Source of the DNA: Rhyacophila brunnea
Lineage: Eukaryota > Arthropoda > Insecta > Trichoptera > Rhyacophilidae
Reading direction: 5' to 3'
DNA length: 64,000 nucleotides
NCBI GenBank assembly: GCA_022495005.1
Contig: JAGYXB010000056.1
Location: forward strand, 1,054,001 to 1,118,000
Under the pieces are notes generated by a model, which had not been told where the DNA came from, did no database searches, and saw only the letters and a list, made by a program, of their open reading frames with translations. Below are positions 44,801 to 55,408 of the stretch, in pieces; positions within the stretch are counted from its first letter, which is position 1; every line of letters begins with the position of its first letter. The translations under genes and the position numbers were made by a program.

Positions 44801-47082
44801 GATTATATCCATCTACATGTTTAAAAAAACGATTCTCAAAAAGAAATTGAATGACCACCAGTTGGTAAAGTCGACACTTCACTAGGTCGACGAATTAAGA
44901 AGAGACACATGAGAGATTCTACGATTCGAGGATGGGGACAGAGAGGAGTGGAGGTCAGGATTCGAATTCTGGCTGTAGCGCCATTCGACTGAGGCAGAAG
45001 GAGATAGCGAGAGATTACATTTGGAGTGTGTGTTCATACTTTCAAATACTATCATAACACCTGGGGGCTCCGAGTTCGATCCCGGTGAGATCACAATATA
45101 TTTATGGGGTTTTTTCAAAGCTTGGCTAATTATGTGATCATTTTGCTGCTACTACTGTTTCACAACACTACTGACATTGGGCCTGATGGACTGTTGTAGT
45201 ATGAGAATGAATATTTATATATATATATATTTTTTAAATTAACCGAGGGAAATGACGTGACTGTACTTGCCCTACACTCTGATGCTGGAGCGTAATAGGG
45301 TCCAGTATGTAGGTACTTTGATAATATAATAATTTGAATAGTTCGCTTATCTAGGCATGTAAAAAAAATATAATTTGGAGACATAATTTTTTTTACAAGA
45401 TTTACTGCTCAAACAAGTTTATAAGAAAATTAGAGGAAACTGCTTGGTAGCATAAATAAGATTGCGGCCTCTATTGAACTGTTATTTGCGATTTTTCATG
45501 AAAGATCATCAAAATATTCTAAATAATGCAGGTTCATAGTATAAAAGCGGCCCTAATACGTAACACGCCGAGCTTTTCATCGGGGTACTTCGGGTTTGAT
45601 TCTGTTTCTGTGATTGATTCACTGCTACTACTGTACCACCTCAAGCTTTTTTTTTTGTTTTAAACCATGTCCGATCCTAATAGGATCATATGGGCTTCCA
45701 CAGAGTGGCGGTTTGTATTAATAGATTTTTGTTTTTACGAGAAATGGATGTCAGCCACTTGCTCAACCTATTAGGTCAACGCTTAAGCCGCGCGGCCACC
45801 GTGAGCGATTATAAGTGCTAAAACGGCCCGTTTTTAGCTTGTGCGGTCCCGGAAAATAAATGTCAGGGCAGACAAGTGTGACCTGCCACAACCGAATATG
45901 CAAAGCGAAATTACTTCCAGCCAATTTAAACATTAACAACCCCGTTTCAGTTTTGTTTTCCTAAACCTGTATATTATAATGCTTCTATAGAAGATGGTTT
46001 CTTCAGCATATTATCTAGTTTTCATCATAACACAAATTATTGTTTCACGGTAAGTACAATATCTTAATTATTTGTCCTCTATGGGTTCTTTTAAAATTGA
46101 TTTCATATTGTAATAAATTATCTTCAATATTCAGATAATGCAATATAAATAATTTAGTCAGAATCCTGTATGAAAAGGGCAAACAATTCATCAAATTATT
46201 CTAATTATTTTTTTTTGACCCTACTAATAATGATCAAAGTAAATTACATTGTATAGCGACAAAAAATAAATCTCGAAAACATGACGCATTTACAATGAAA
46301 GCATTGATAATATTGATATACCTAGTGACAAGTATGTACCTATAATAATATATCGATTGTTTATTTTGAAACGATAAGCGAGTGACGATAGATTGTAGCA
46401 TTCGTTGGCTTTTAGTAACCTACATTAAATTTGACATTTGAGAAAAGCAAAAATTGAAATTATAACACATTTATTAAAAGGAAGGATGGCCCCAAAGTTA
46501 AAATCGTAACATAAATGAAATTAGCATCACCAGATTTCCGTATGATTAAGATTATAAACCTTCACAGGATTTTTAATATAATCTTGACATTTAATAACTA
46601 TTATATTTCGATTTGTGATCCTGGCCAAATTGAGAGTTGTAATAATAATAAATAAATTTAGTTTGTGCACTAGAGCACTTATTTGAAGACGCTGTTGCGA
46701 CTCGATAATTATTGCATGTCTACGATAAACGTCAATTATTATTAAATTAATATAAAAACAATGCATAATTTCAAGGTTGTAGGCGCCAAGTAATACACCT
46801 TCGGGGCTTGTTTACCTTAATAGCCTGAACACGCCTACCTTTTAGAGAATTGAAACTATATAAAACACAATTACGATATAGTGATTTAAGCAGTAATTGA
46901 GTCACAATATTACGCCCAAAACATCATAGATATCCGTCTAATTAATAATATACTTTTAAAAACTTTGGGGAAAATAATAGTTAACAGGTGTAGGCATCAG
47001 TGTATTTACCTCTTTCTGATGAATAATTATTTAGTTGTTCGTCATCCCGTGACACTTGAGTAATAATGGACGATGCGTCCAT
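35640..47082 (-). CDS. CTDSPL: CTD small phosphatase (CTDSP1/CTDSPL family), complete
   Basis: This enzyme is a Mg-dependent HAD-family Ser phosphatase (SCP) that removes phosphate from the RNA polymerase II C-terminal domain and from SMADs, acting in the nucleus and at membranes. Coding exons, 5' to 3': 47082-47010, 43416-43109, 38741-38406 and 35807-35640; 885 nt, 294 aa (human SCPs are about 260-276). The N-terminus [15 protein letters not shown] matches human MDGPAIITQV-type starts. The catalytic motif DLDETL has nucleophile D116 and D118. Exon 3 has [40 protein letters not shown], and [15 protein letters not shown]. The C-terminus has [20 protein letters not shown]. Gly/Pro-rich stretches in residues 40-90 and a [12 protein letters not shown] tail are longer than in vertebrates. 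All joins keep phase. Confidence 0.96.
36065..36190 (-). repeat. tRNA-derived SINE head (family 2)
   Basis: On the minus strand it reads TAGTCCAATGCGTAAGGCGC, then GAGTTCGACCCGGTGAGGTC with a B box (GTTCGACCC), followed by ACAATATATTTATG. The same B-box/body junction occurs at 44893-45190 and in 52675-52935. Confidence 0.75.
36491..36743. mobile_element. pogo/Tigger-type MITE nested in a foldback
   Basis: The ends CAGTAGGCGCTCGGTAATCC and the inverse of GGATTACTGAGCGCCTACTG are flanked by TA at both sides (36489-36490, 36744-36745). The CAGTAGGCGCTC...AATCCGG style of end is typical of Tigger elements. 253 bp, no coding remnant. Confidence 0.88.
36875..37118. mobile_element. MITE with CCGG(A)ACTTAAAAG ends nested in a foldback
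   Basis: The left end ACCGGACACTTAAAAGGGTG-TAAGTGCC and the inverse of the right end (ACCGGAAACTTAAAAGACTG-TAAGTGCT) match. The flanking foldback arm sequence resumes at once on either side. A target duplication around AAAT is plausible but not exact. Confidence 0.75.
37588..38152. mobile_element. MITE with TCGTCAC ends (long form)
   Basis: The left TCGTCACCGTTCAGGCAAAA-GTCACCAACCCT and the inverse of the right are identical over at least 32 bp. TA flanks both sides. The internal sequence repeats AGCAAAAGTCA (near 37772 and 37842). No coding remnant. Confidence 0.88.
38406..38741 (-). CDS. CTDSPL: phosphatase coding exon 3
   Basis: 336 nt encode residues 128-239, the HAD core and cap ([54 protein letters not shown]). 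The acceptor is GTTGCAG and the donor GTCAGT. Nearly invariant with human SCP1. Confidence 0.97.
40283..40820 (+). repeat. SINE family 1 copy with an internal LINE fragment
   Basis: The SINE head (about 40310-40380, with B box GATTCGAGCC) and the SINE tail (about 40690-40800, CTCGTAAAAAAGAACTGTTA) are separated by LINE-derived sequence. Confidence 0.65.
40395..40685 (+). pseudogene. LINE 3' fragment inside the SINE
   Basis: The plus strand reads [40 protein letters not shown], the [10 protein letters not shown] tail shared by many non-LTR retrotransposons. It is truncated on both sides and frameshifted after about 60 codons. Confidence 0.8.
42172..42536. mobile_element. MITE (TCAATGACATTGAGCT family), copy 2
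   Basis: The ends are TCGATGACATTGAGCTAC and the inverse of GAGCTCAATGTCATCGA-like sequence. The interior matches 20692-21047 (TCAGTGTCATCATCGAAC, AGCAGATTGTAAACAATCTG, TGTCATCATCACAATCGCAC). It is diverged, with several indels. Confidence 0.87.
43109..43416 (-). CDS. CTDSPL: phosphatase coding exon 2 with catalytic DLDET motif
   Basis: 308 nt encode residues 25-127: an acidic start ([11 protein letters not shown]), a basic KKKSR patch, a Gly-rich run ending FLRSLLCCW, a Pro-rich run, then [19 protein letters not shown]. The double Cys after FLRSLL matches the LHSLFCC/LSSFFCC element of vertebrate SCPs, a likely palmitoylation site. The exon is strikingly GC-rich against its surroundings. 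Confidence 0.95.
43513..44737. mobile_element. foldback MITE family 1, copy 4, split by a 1-kb element
   Basis: The left part (GATACACAAGACTGCT...TCGCTCTAAAATTTACCACA-GCCAAAGAGGTGCTGTTA) and right part (TGTTAAAACATAGCACTTAT-TGTAACAATTTC) are one family 1 copy. The insertion at 43666-44675 duplicates TGTTA at the joint. Confidence 0.8.
43666..44675. mobile_element. 1-kb DNA transposon with 5-bp TGTTA duplication
   Basis: The left end GGTTCGTTTCTTTCAACCTG and the inverse of the right end (AGTTCGTATCATTGAACCTG) are imperfect terminal repeats. TGTTA is present at 43661-43665 and 44676-44680. No transposase reading is visible. Superfamily not assigned. Confidence 0.75.
44893..45190 (+). repeat. 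SINE family 2, long copy
   Basis: It matches the inverse of 52675-52935 over about 250 bp, including GGCTGTAGCGCCATT, AAGGAGATAGCGAGAGATTA, the B box region GAGTTCGATCCCGGTGAGAT, CACAATATATTTATGGGGTT and CTACTGTTTCACAACACT. Confidence 0.83.
45650..45812 (-). repeat. SINE family 1, minus orientation
   Basis: The inverse complement carries TGAGCAAGTGGCTGACATCC, ATTTCTCGTAAAAAC and the tail ATATGATCCTATTAGGATCG, as in 32166-32398. The tRNA-like head is incomplete. Confidence 0.82.
47010..47082 (-). CDS. CTDSPL: phosphatase coding exon 1
   Basis: Seventy-three nucleotides encode residues 1-24 ([20 protein letters not shown], then SSER) plus one base, with donor GTAAAT. The G left over joins GC of exon 2 to make Gly. 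The start and the IITQV motif match the family's N-terminus, which makes this isolated small exon convincing. Confidence 0.9.
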
Positions 47083-47784
47083 TTAAACATTGGTTTAATA
47101 TCTTGTTATCAATGGCGAACCGAGATTTGCAATAGTTATACACCATAAAATTATCTTTTATCTCCTTTCTATCACACAAAATGGCAGATGGCTGCTGGCG
47201 ACTAGAATTCCTGTATTCGGTTTGGTAGTAAGGTTGTTATTTGCAGACGATTTGCATCTCTGTCTCTTTCTCTCTAGGCCAATCTTGCGTTGTGTGAAGG
47301 AGTCAACAGATAAAAATTGTTTTCGAGGCCATAGACTATTGACATGTTCGATCAGAAAACTTATGTAGGAAAAATTTACCCAATTATTGTTTATTGGTAT
47401 TTTATGTAATAATGGTAGGTATTTAGAAATAAAATAATGGTAGTTCATAATGCTATTTAGCTTTGATGGAAAGCGATACTGAATTATGTAATCCGCGAAA
47501 AAATACTGTAGGTACCTCGCCATATGAACCTAATTTGCTCTTTAACTTCACGAAATGAACAGAAATTTTATTGTAATACCGTTTTAAAGATTGTGAATAG
47601 TCTTCATTCTTTCAAATTTCAAATGGTAAATATTTATTTATAAATAAAATATGTATTTTATTTAAACAGTACGAGATTTCATTTCAGTGAGTTTTCCATT
47701 AGTTGTTTCCTTATATTTTCTTAGTGCCAACACTAACTGTACTATAGGGAAATGGGAAGAAAATACGCAAAAAGTAAAAGTAGG

Positions 47785-47975
47785 TAGGTACAGACGTACA
47801 AACTAATCTGGAGAATGGCCAAAAATGGAACTACGAACTACCATAGGACGCCATATTGGAAAACGTCATCCAAATGTCAGAATTTGCCAGTTACGAGTTG
47901 TGATTGGGTAGTTTTCGACAGTGGCTTCCCCATCTCATTCTCCAGATAAGTTTGTATGTCTTTACCAAAATTTTA
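47785..47975. mobile_element. foldback MITE (GTACAAAC...CTGGAGAATG)
   Basis: The left GTACAAACTAATCTGGAGAA-TGG and the inverse of the right (ATACAAACTTATCTGGAGAA-TGAG) pair. The interior (GGAACTACGAACTACCATAG, GAGTTGTGATTGGGTAGTTT) recurs in the opposite orientation at 49370-49560. Confidence 0.75.
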
Positions 47976-48114
47976 ATATTTCCGCACTATAAATTTGTGC
48001 AAAGTTCTATAATTTTGTAATCGAAGTAAATTTGGCGAGCTGAGAAAAAAAGTTACTTGAGAGAGGTAAAAATAGCCCTGACTCTGATTTTAAAAAGGAA
48101 TTTGTTTAATTCGC

Positions 48115-48665
48115 CGGTACAGACTTACAAACTTATCTAAATGAGGTGCGTCCGAATTCTTCGACTAGCTCTGAGGGTTGGAAGTGGAGGTCCATCATTG
48201 AGGAGTAGCAGGCCAAGGTCTCGTGGAAGGTGGTGACCACATAAGTCACCGAAATAAAACTCGTGGAAAAGTCAAACGGGTTCACAAGCACATAAGTTCA
48301 CAAATTTAGATTTAATTATAGTTCGGAAAAGTTTATAAGGTATATAGTTCGCAAAATTAATAAGTATATGATTACACAATTTCACATCAAATGTCAAAGC
48401 ACAAAAAGTTCACAATCGAAAATAATTAATATCGAAATTCACAATTATTTCAAACGTATACACGGGGTCGCCACGAATGGACTTTAGAACCGATGATCGA
48501 AGAAAATAAAAGCTTGAAAAAAATTTCGGGGCCTCCGTTGAAGAACCGCTGTACGAAAACTAAACTTCGCGTTCAAAAATGTTTCACGATGTAGGCCTCC
48601 GAATCCTTGGCTAGCTCCGGGCCTGGAGTGGAGGTACATTCAAGTTTGGAGAGCAGGTAGGCACA
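48115..48665. repeat. diverged direct repeat, possible LTR pair or tandem element
   Basis: AGCTCTGAGGGTTGGAAGTG-GAGGTCCATC near 48167 and AGCTCCGGGCCTGGAGTGGA-GGTACATTC near 48614 are similar and in the same orientation, about 447 bp apart. Between them lies AT-rich sequence. The element type is not clear. Confidence 0.35.
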
Positions 48666-49369
48666 GTGTTATAGTCAAATGAAAACTAGTATTCACTATA
48701 TAAAAGTCAGTTTATTGTATCTCACTTCCACCAAAAGTTATAAAAAGTCACATTCAGAAATACGAAACCACAGGAAAGATATTATAAAGGAAACTAATTT
48801 ATTATATAGTATTAATTATTACAATTAACACTCTTATTATTTATGTAATTACGAATTAATTAATTATTATCGTCAATAACTGAGATTGAGCGAGCACGGG
48901 GCACTTGTGATGAAAGGTTGAGGACCCGGTCCAATAAAAAAAATATAACTCGAATGAAAACGTCTGAGTCGCTATCTGACACTTCGCCTAACTGTCAGAT
49001 TGACAGTAGGTATAGAGGAATAGGTATCGACCAGTAGGTATTATGGACCTTGGTGAGTACCTCCTCTCAAGTCTTGGCGACTTGTATGGAAAAACGCAGA
49101 TAAAATCACGCCGCTGACCTTTGCAGGTTCAGGGTCGTAAAGGCGGAAGAAGACTGATATTGAATTTAAGAATTGGGGGTTTATATGCAAATCTGCCCGA
49201 TTTCATCCCTTAGTCCGACGTTTTGAGGGTGACAAAATTAATTAACGGTTTCCTTACGAGATTTAAGTACCGAGTAGGTATTTTATCTCAAAATTTTTCG
49301 CGAATCGCGCCAAGTCCGGTTTAGGTATTTATAATTATTTTCCGTCTGAAAACAACAAGAGGATAAATG

Positions 49370-49560
49370 GATGGCGGCCACCATAGACTAATATACTTTT
49401 GGGGCCACGGTCGAAAACTACCCAATCACGACACGCAACTGGACAGAATGTGACATTCGAATGACGTTTTTAAAATGGCGTCCATATGGTAGTTTGTAGT
49501 TCCATTTTTGACCGTTCTTTAGATAAGTTTGTAGGACTAAGTATATTGGATCGGGAGGTT
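49370..49560. mobile_element. MITE related to 47785-47975, inverted
   Basis: The inverse complement carries AATGGAACTACAAACTACCA, CGCCATTTTAAAAACGTCAT and CGTGATTGGGTAGTTTTCGA, in the order found at 47785-47975. Confidence 0.75.
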
Positions 49561-49884
49561 GTGAATTATCAAAAAAAAGTCTCAAATTGCAAGCTTCGTA
49601 TTTTTCCACTAGGTGCCTCTGCTGGTATTTATAAGGATCTCCCTTAATTGCCGAAATGCTATAATTTTTACTATTGACAAAAAGATGGCAGCACTGATTC
49701 AGAAATAAATCAAGAGGTAGGTACATCAATAATTTTTTTCTATGATTTTTATTTCGATCTTCTGAATGTATAGTTGGTATTAGTATATGTTCTGAATAGA
49801 TACTTCGTCATTGTAAAAATTGAATTAATTGTTGTGTTGATTGTAATATAAGTACATTATGCAGGGCCGCATTAAGATTTTGTA

Positions 49885-50605
49885 AAGCTCAAATTACATT
49901 GGCAGATTGCGTCTGGCCCGATTGTCTGACGCGACTGTCAAACTCTATTCTCTATGGTTTTCAAGGATCGTGAGCAATCGGGATAAAAGTGGAAAATTTT
50001 CTATTATTCCGTCGTGCGATCCATTCATTAGCAGCGAAGATTGCCGAAAGCGTACGAAAATAGCCGAATAGGCGCCCGCTCGCGAGCCACGCAAACGGTC
50101 GTTCATTCTACTGCTCGATTTCAACAACTACAAGATGGCGAAATTTCAAAAAAATGTATGGACTAGCGCTGAGGACACGGTCCTCGTCGAATTAATACAC
50201 GCCAGTTGAAATATATCCATACTCGCTACAATTAGTCTTAATCGATTGGCTTGGAGATTCAAGCTCGCCCAGTTATTCATGATGTAAATTAACAATAAGT
50301 ATACAAAACTTTCTATAAATGTCAAACGGCCACGCAAATTTCAACAGATACTCGCTAGGTTTGACAGCTCAATTTTTGTTGATGTAAAATTGCGCAGGAA
50401 TACGTTCAGTGTAGCCACCAATCTAAGAAATATCTAGTTTTCGGTCAACCTATATTTTTAATAATAGCAACACTATGTTTATTTTAAACCAATCAAAAGC
50501 AAGGACCAACGCGATTGAATCGTTGCGTGTAATTGCAAATTGTGTTAAAACGTTCGCCACGACGGTTGTTGGATCGGGTTGGGTCTGCGCGTCTGCCAAT
50601 TAAGC
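49885..50605 (+). mobile_element. non-autonomous DNA element with a Myb/SANT-like remnant
   Basis: CpG-rich ends are roughly inverted: ATTGGCAGATTGCGTCTGGC-CCGAT at the left and the inverse of the right, ATTGGCAGACGCGCAGACCC-AACCCGAT. It carries a short open frame (50135-50209) resembling the start of Harbinger-type Myb/SANT DNA-binding proteins. Borders are approximate and no target duplication was fixed. Confidence 0.55.
50135..50209 (+). pseudogene. truncated Myb/SANT-like ORF of a transposon
   Basis: A 24-codon frame reads MAKFQKNVWTSAEDTVLVEL then IHAS and stop. The W-T-x-x-E-D-x-x-L-V-E-L-I pattern is the first helix of SANT/MADF domains found in PIF/Harbinger accessory proteins. It breaks off before the second helix. 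Confidence 0.5.
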
Positions 50606-50881
50606 CTTAAGCAATCGTGGGATTGAAAATTGTCAACTGGTTCGCCCATGCATCAATTAAAAAAGTTTTTGAAATTATCTCTTTATGACATAAAGTAAAT
50701 CCGGCTAATATGTGACGAAAAGACATCACATGTGACTAAAAATGGTCCTCGGAATCGAATGCTCTATCACTGACATTCACAGGCTCAGATATCTCCATTT
50801 ATACACAATTTAACAAGAAAACGTGAAAAAATCACGCCCACAGCAGCTGGCCTCGAGCCACTCACCAATTATACTACTGAG

Positions 50882-51577
50882 TAGAGATGGGAAAACTGGT
50901 CGATTTTGAAGACTAAGTATACTTACTACCAGTATAAAAAAATACTTAGTATAGAAACTTGTTCCAAAATACTTCGTTTGGCGTGCGTATGCGACAAAAG
51001 TTTCATACTCAACTGAAACTAAAACCAACTCCATATTAGTATTTGAAATACGTATCGGCTCAGGGAACTCACACTGTGTATCGGCTTCAATAGAATCGCT
51101 AAAAATACGCTGAGCTCCGCTTGTCGAAAAGTCCCATTTATTTATTTATTATCACATATTTTAAATTTATGAGTTGTTTTTCTGTTAGGTTACAATATTC
51201 TTGTTAACAATAATGAATAACAGTGATTTTTTTAAAATTGTAAACATGTTTTGAGCGGTCATATAACAAGCCTAAGCCTGTGCGTCATCTCACCACTGTG
51301 CTGCGATACAAAATTTATGACCTATTATTCATACATTCGAATGCAATAGACTAATAAATTAAAATATACCTATATTCAAGTGCTATCTCGTTCGCGCGCA
51401 TTAAATGTCAATAGTGTTGAAAGTCTACCAACTGGTGAGTGTATAGAACAGCGACTCGCGATGATATCATCACAAGTTTTTTGGAATAAGTTTATTGGGC
51501 CACACATACTGAGTATGCGTAGTTTCATCCGAAACTTGAGTACACAAACTGGTGACAGTATTTCCTACTCACCTCTA
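50882..51577. mobile_element. hAT-type element with 8-bp duplication CTACTGAG
   Basis: Identical CTACTGAG copies lie at 50874-50881 and 51578-51585. The ends are TAGAGATGGGAAA and the inverse of CTCACCTCTA (TAGAGGTGAG). The 8-bp duplication supports hAT. The 696-bp interior has repeated TACTTAGTAT/AGTATACTTA motifs and no transposase. Confidence 0.82.
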
Positions 51578-51929
51578 CTACTGAGGACATGGTGAACAGT
51601 TTCAGCTCTACCAAGCATAGCTCTGGACACACATTCATTTATTCAGATAAGTACCTACAATTGGATGTAGGGCCTATCAAATACTCTTTTTTACTCAGCT
51701 TGGAATTTTTTACTCAATTACGAATTTATACAACTTCACACCAAATTGTGGTACGGTTATTACCGAAATTTGTATCAAGATTTTTATTTCCGATATTCAA
51801 AACAATTGTAGTTTAAGCACACTATACCTTTTCAATATTATACAGGCAATGCTGAGTAAAGTAATTCGGCCCTGCCTGTAAGTTATATGTATGTCTAGCT
51901 CCAGCAGTCAGCTGCTGTTTTTTAGAATG

Positions 51930-52250
51930 GAAACAGCAGTGGCGAGGGGTGGAGGTAGGCTGTTAAGATTTGACATAAATAGTGCACACTTATTTGTTTT
52001 TATTGAACTAAGAATACAATTTGCAGATGGTTCTGGTTTGTTTTTAAAATTCAATTAAACCCTGCCAAGACCAAACCATAATAGTTTAGGTATACTATGG
52101 GTGGTCGGACAAATAATAATAGTGTATACTTTTACAGTCATAATTATTAGTTTTCGTTTAATTAAGAATACATATAATTACAGATGGTGTTGGTTAGTTT
52201 TTTAAAAGTCATTAAGCCCTGCCTAAACCAAACTGTAAAAATTATTTGTA
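51930..52250. mobile_element. hAT-like MITE family 3, two direct arms
   Basis: The left end CAGTGGCGAGGGGTGGAGGT-AGGCTGTTAAG is followed by an arm with TTATTGAACTAAGAATACAA and CCCTGCCAAGACCAAACCAT. A second arm (52120-52250) carries ACAGATGGTGTTGGTTAG and GCCCTGCCTAAACCAAACTG. Relatives are at 59405-59768 and 61934-62625. Confidence 0.72.
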
Positions 52251-52674
52251 ATATGGATAGAACATAATATGCAGCAACAACAAATTCCAATAAGCCTTAT
52301 AATACAGGAGAAAGCCGAGTCTGTTTGAAGGCCTTAAGTATTAAAATGATGATAGTGTTGATACTCATTTATTCATTGCAAACCACGGATGGTTCCAAAA
52401 CTTTAAAGGCCGTAATAAACTACACAACATCATAGTAATAGGTGTGGCTGCCAGTGCAGATACAGAGGGAGCTAAGAATTTTATCAAGAGTCTAGTAGAG
52501 ATCATAAAAAATAGGGAATAGAGGATTATTTTCATGTATGCACTTATGTAGGTTCAATTTATTTTCACCTATCCTTTGAAACTAATATATTAGTTTTAAA
52601 AAAATGCATGATTTTAAGTTAACGAGATTTTTCGACTTTCATGAAAATCTTATCTCTTCTAAAACTACAACAAG

Positions 52675-52935
52675 CATTGAGGCCCAATGACAGCAGTGTT
52701 GTGAAACAGTAGTAGAAGCACAATAATCACATAATTAGCCAGGCTTTAAGAAACCCCATAAATATATTGTGACCCCACCGGAATTGAACCCAGGTGTTAA
52801 GATAGTATTTGAAAGTATGAAAATACACTCTAAATGTAATCTCTCGCTATCTCCTTCTGTCTCACCCCAATGGCGCTACAGCCAGAAAGGGGTCCTATCT
52901 TGTCAGCGCCTTAGACCTCCACCACTGTGTTACTC
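52675..52935 (-). repeat. SINE family 2, minus orientation
   Basis: The inverse complement matches 44893-45190 throughout, including GGCTGTAGCGCCATT, the B-box region GGTTCAATTCCGGTGGGGTC and ACAATATATTTATGGGGTTT. Confidence 0.83.
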
Positions 52936-53116
52936 CACGCCTGGCCATAATAAAATAACTTTAGGAATTAATCGGTGTGTTCATTGGAACTCCAATGTTT
53001 CTGTGTGGAATTAAGTAATTTAAAGGCGTTGATTCAATTCATCCATTTTCTCATTTGTATATATTTGTATAATGGTTCAATTGGCATAATCAACACATTT
53101 TCCGATCTTTAATGCT

Positions 53117-53325
53117 TAAGCGAGTTCGAGTCCTGGGTCTGGCAAATACAGATATTGTTTTTCAATAAGTGTATGAGTCAGAGTATTGACCTATATATAT
53201 AGGTTGACCAAGTGGCTGACATCAATTTCTCGTAAAAAAAACAAAATCTGTTAATACAAACCTCTACTCTGTGGAGGCCCATATAAACTTAGATATTAGG
53301 ATCGGACATGGTCGGAAAAAAAGAC
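53117..53325 (+). repeat. tRNA-derived SINE (family 1), 5' truncated
   Basis: It begins at the B box (GAGTTCGAGTCCTGGGTCTG) and continues with GTATGAGTCAGAGTATTGAC, CAAGTGGCTGACATC and TTAGGATCGGACATGGTCGG, as in 32166-32398. An extra ATATATAT insertion lies in the middle. Confidence 0.83.
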
Positions 53326-54019
53326 TTATCATTCTCTTCCTTTCGCTCACAGAATTTAAGGTTATTTGAGTTTGAAATAAAAAGATAACACATGTAATTG
53401 AAATATTTTAAATGTTTACTTTATAAAAAATACATTTAGTTGGTAATAATACAATTCATTTAGCAGACTAGAAATTAAAAAAAAAAGAAAGTAAAAAAGA
53501 AAATGTCTAAAAACAAAAACAAAAAAGAATCTGTTATTAATATTATTATTTCTTAAACACACTATGCCACGTTTAGCAAAAATGTTTTTTTTTTCCATAA
53601 TTTGTTATATATGTTTACAATAAGTAAGTAATCAATAACTTTGTACAAAAGCATGTAATTATTATTTAAGCCATAATTCATACACATATATATTTATATT
53701 TACATTAAACTTATATTATATCTGTAAAAATGTATAAATTAACAATTGAGCCTCTCTCCGGAAAAGTAGCATTGTACTGAAATTTTGGTTTTAAGTAAGC
53801 AACATTTAAAAAGCCGCGCCAGTTTAAAAAATCATATGACATATTCTGCGCACTATCACTCTAATACAGGGTTCCTAATAAAAAATTAAGAACTTAATTA
53901 CCTAATAAAATAACAAATGATGAAATTTTATATTCTGATTGTAATTTATATTGCTAAAAACATTAAATAGTATTAATAAAAAAATAGTTTTGACTAAGTT
54001 TTGCAAGCTCTTAATTATG

Positions 54020-54080
54020 GTGACGGAGCTGCCGGATAAAAGGACAGCGCCTTCCGCAGTGGACTACGAGGGTCGGTTAT
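54020..54080 (-). repeat. SINE family 2 head fragment
   Basis: GAGCTGCCGGATAAAAGGAC-AGCGCCTTCCGCAGTGGACT-ACGAGGGTCGG parallels 36125-36185 (CCGGATGACAGGCCAGCGCC-TTACGCATTGGACTACGAGAG). It is a fragment of a tRNA-like head on the minus strand. Confidence 0.6.
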
Positions 54081-55243
54081 ATCGGAAAGGCTGCAGTCTA
54101 TTACGCACATGTTTTTTTTTTATACAATGTACTTTACGCTGAAACTCGTGTATGCAAAGGGCAGTAACACATTCAGTGTCTCGTTTACCACTATTGGTTT
54201 TTCATTTTTAATTTCAACCATTATGCACAAAAAGATTCAGTGCTTTGATAAAACTGTAGCGAAGTGCCTTGTCATTTTGTATTTTAATGAATCGCTCTTG
54301 TAGGTTATTAATATTGACAAAATTTTCATACAAGTCGTACTTCAAAATTAATATTGACCAAATTTTGAGTGCAGACTCATAGGCAAAGAACCTTTGCTCT
54401 AAAACTTTTACTCCCACCTTTTTTCAAGAATATATAATGGTTTTAACTGTAGCACTTATAGACAATTATTAATGTATGACGCGGCATTTGAACTGATTTA
54501 CCGGAAACTATCATTATCGTTATAAAGCTTTTTTTCCAGAGAAGGGCTCAATTACACCGGTGAGGATTCATAGCGATTCCCAAATGAGTAGTATTAAAGT
54601 AATAATAATCCAATAATCCGGGAGGCAATTAAACATTCATTGATATTTAAATTTTACTATGGACAGTTCCCAATAATTACTTTAGTACATCTGGATTATT
54701 ATAGAAATCCACCAGCAACGCAGGCAATACAATGAAATATATAATACGGAGGATTAAGTTTTCATTTTATCATAATATTATGTACAAATACATTGCACAA
54801 ACAAATTCTTAATTGACTTTAAATATCTTTAAATTTAAAAATTTGAACTTCCACCTTTTATCAGAAATATTAGAGTGACCCATTTTTTACAGCTATTTAA
54901 AATTATGACAAAAATATAATACATTCAGAATTTTGACAACTAAAATATATCCGAAAAGAACAATAAATCATTGAACGTATTATTACAATTTTTGTTTTAT
55001 AAATTAACATATCTGTAAGTATATATAAATTTCAAAGATAAGTAAGTGTGTAATACCATTACATACCTACTTGGATGCACTAATTAACAAAAAAGAAGTA
55101 TTTTAAGTCTTTTTCGTTACATAATGTTGTAAATATCACAAGTCAAAAGTTAAGTTTCGTCATTTGCTTTACACTTTTTGTTTTTTAAACAATTCACTAA
55201 GTCGAATCTTAAACTGGCCATTCAAGTCTGACCTACTTAATTC

Positions 55244-55408
55244 TCATTTCCTCTTCATGTACATCGCTTTCCTGGACACTCTGCCGCAGAACATTCCAAA
55301 GATGAAGATTATCCCCAGGAATGTGAGCATCACAACGATAAAGTACTTCTTGGAAGGAGAAATCGCAACTTGGTCGTATAAATCTTGGAAGTCAACCGGA
55401 ACAATTAT
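55244..55408 (-). CDS. GLG1: GLG1 terminal exon: membrane anchor and tail
   Basis: 165 nt encode IIVPVDFQDLYDQVAISPSK, the single transmembrane helix and the basic tail, ending at TGA 55246-55244. The acceptor is ATTCTAG. Sequence below 55244 is the 3' UTR. Confidence 0.95.
   Translation of the reverse strand: MIVPVDFQDLYDQVAISPSKKYFIVVMLTFLGIIFIFGMFCGRVSRKAMYMKRK

Larger units (their letters stand above)
43417..47009 (-). other. phosphatase intron 1
   Basis: Contains foldback MITE family 1 copy 4 with a 1-kb insertion (43513-44737), SINE family 2 (44893-45190) and SINE family 1 in minus orientation (45650-45812). A short TA microsatellite lies at about 45215-45231. 45813-47009 shows nothing else. 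Confidence 0.65.
47083..55243. other. intergenic region between the phosphatase and GLG1
   Basis: No gene was found. The part next to 47083 should hold the phosphatase 5' UTR and promoter. Repeats: foldbacks at 47785-47975 and 49370-49560, a diverged direct repeat (48115-48665), an element with a Myb-like remnant (49885-50605), a hAT-type element (50882-51577), family 3 arms (51930-52250) and SINEs (52675-52935, 53117-53325, 54020-54080). 54304-55243 is AT-rich with nothing recognised. Confidence 0.6.

Noticed and set aside
47158..47523. Minus-strand open frame of 121 codons upstream of the phosphatase start
   Set aside because: No similarity, low-complexity composition, and it lies where the 5' UTR or promoter is expected.
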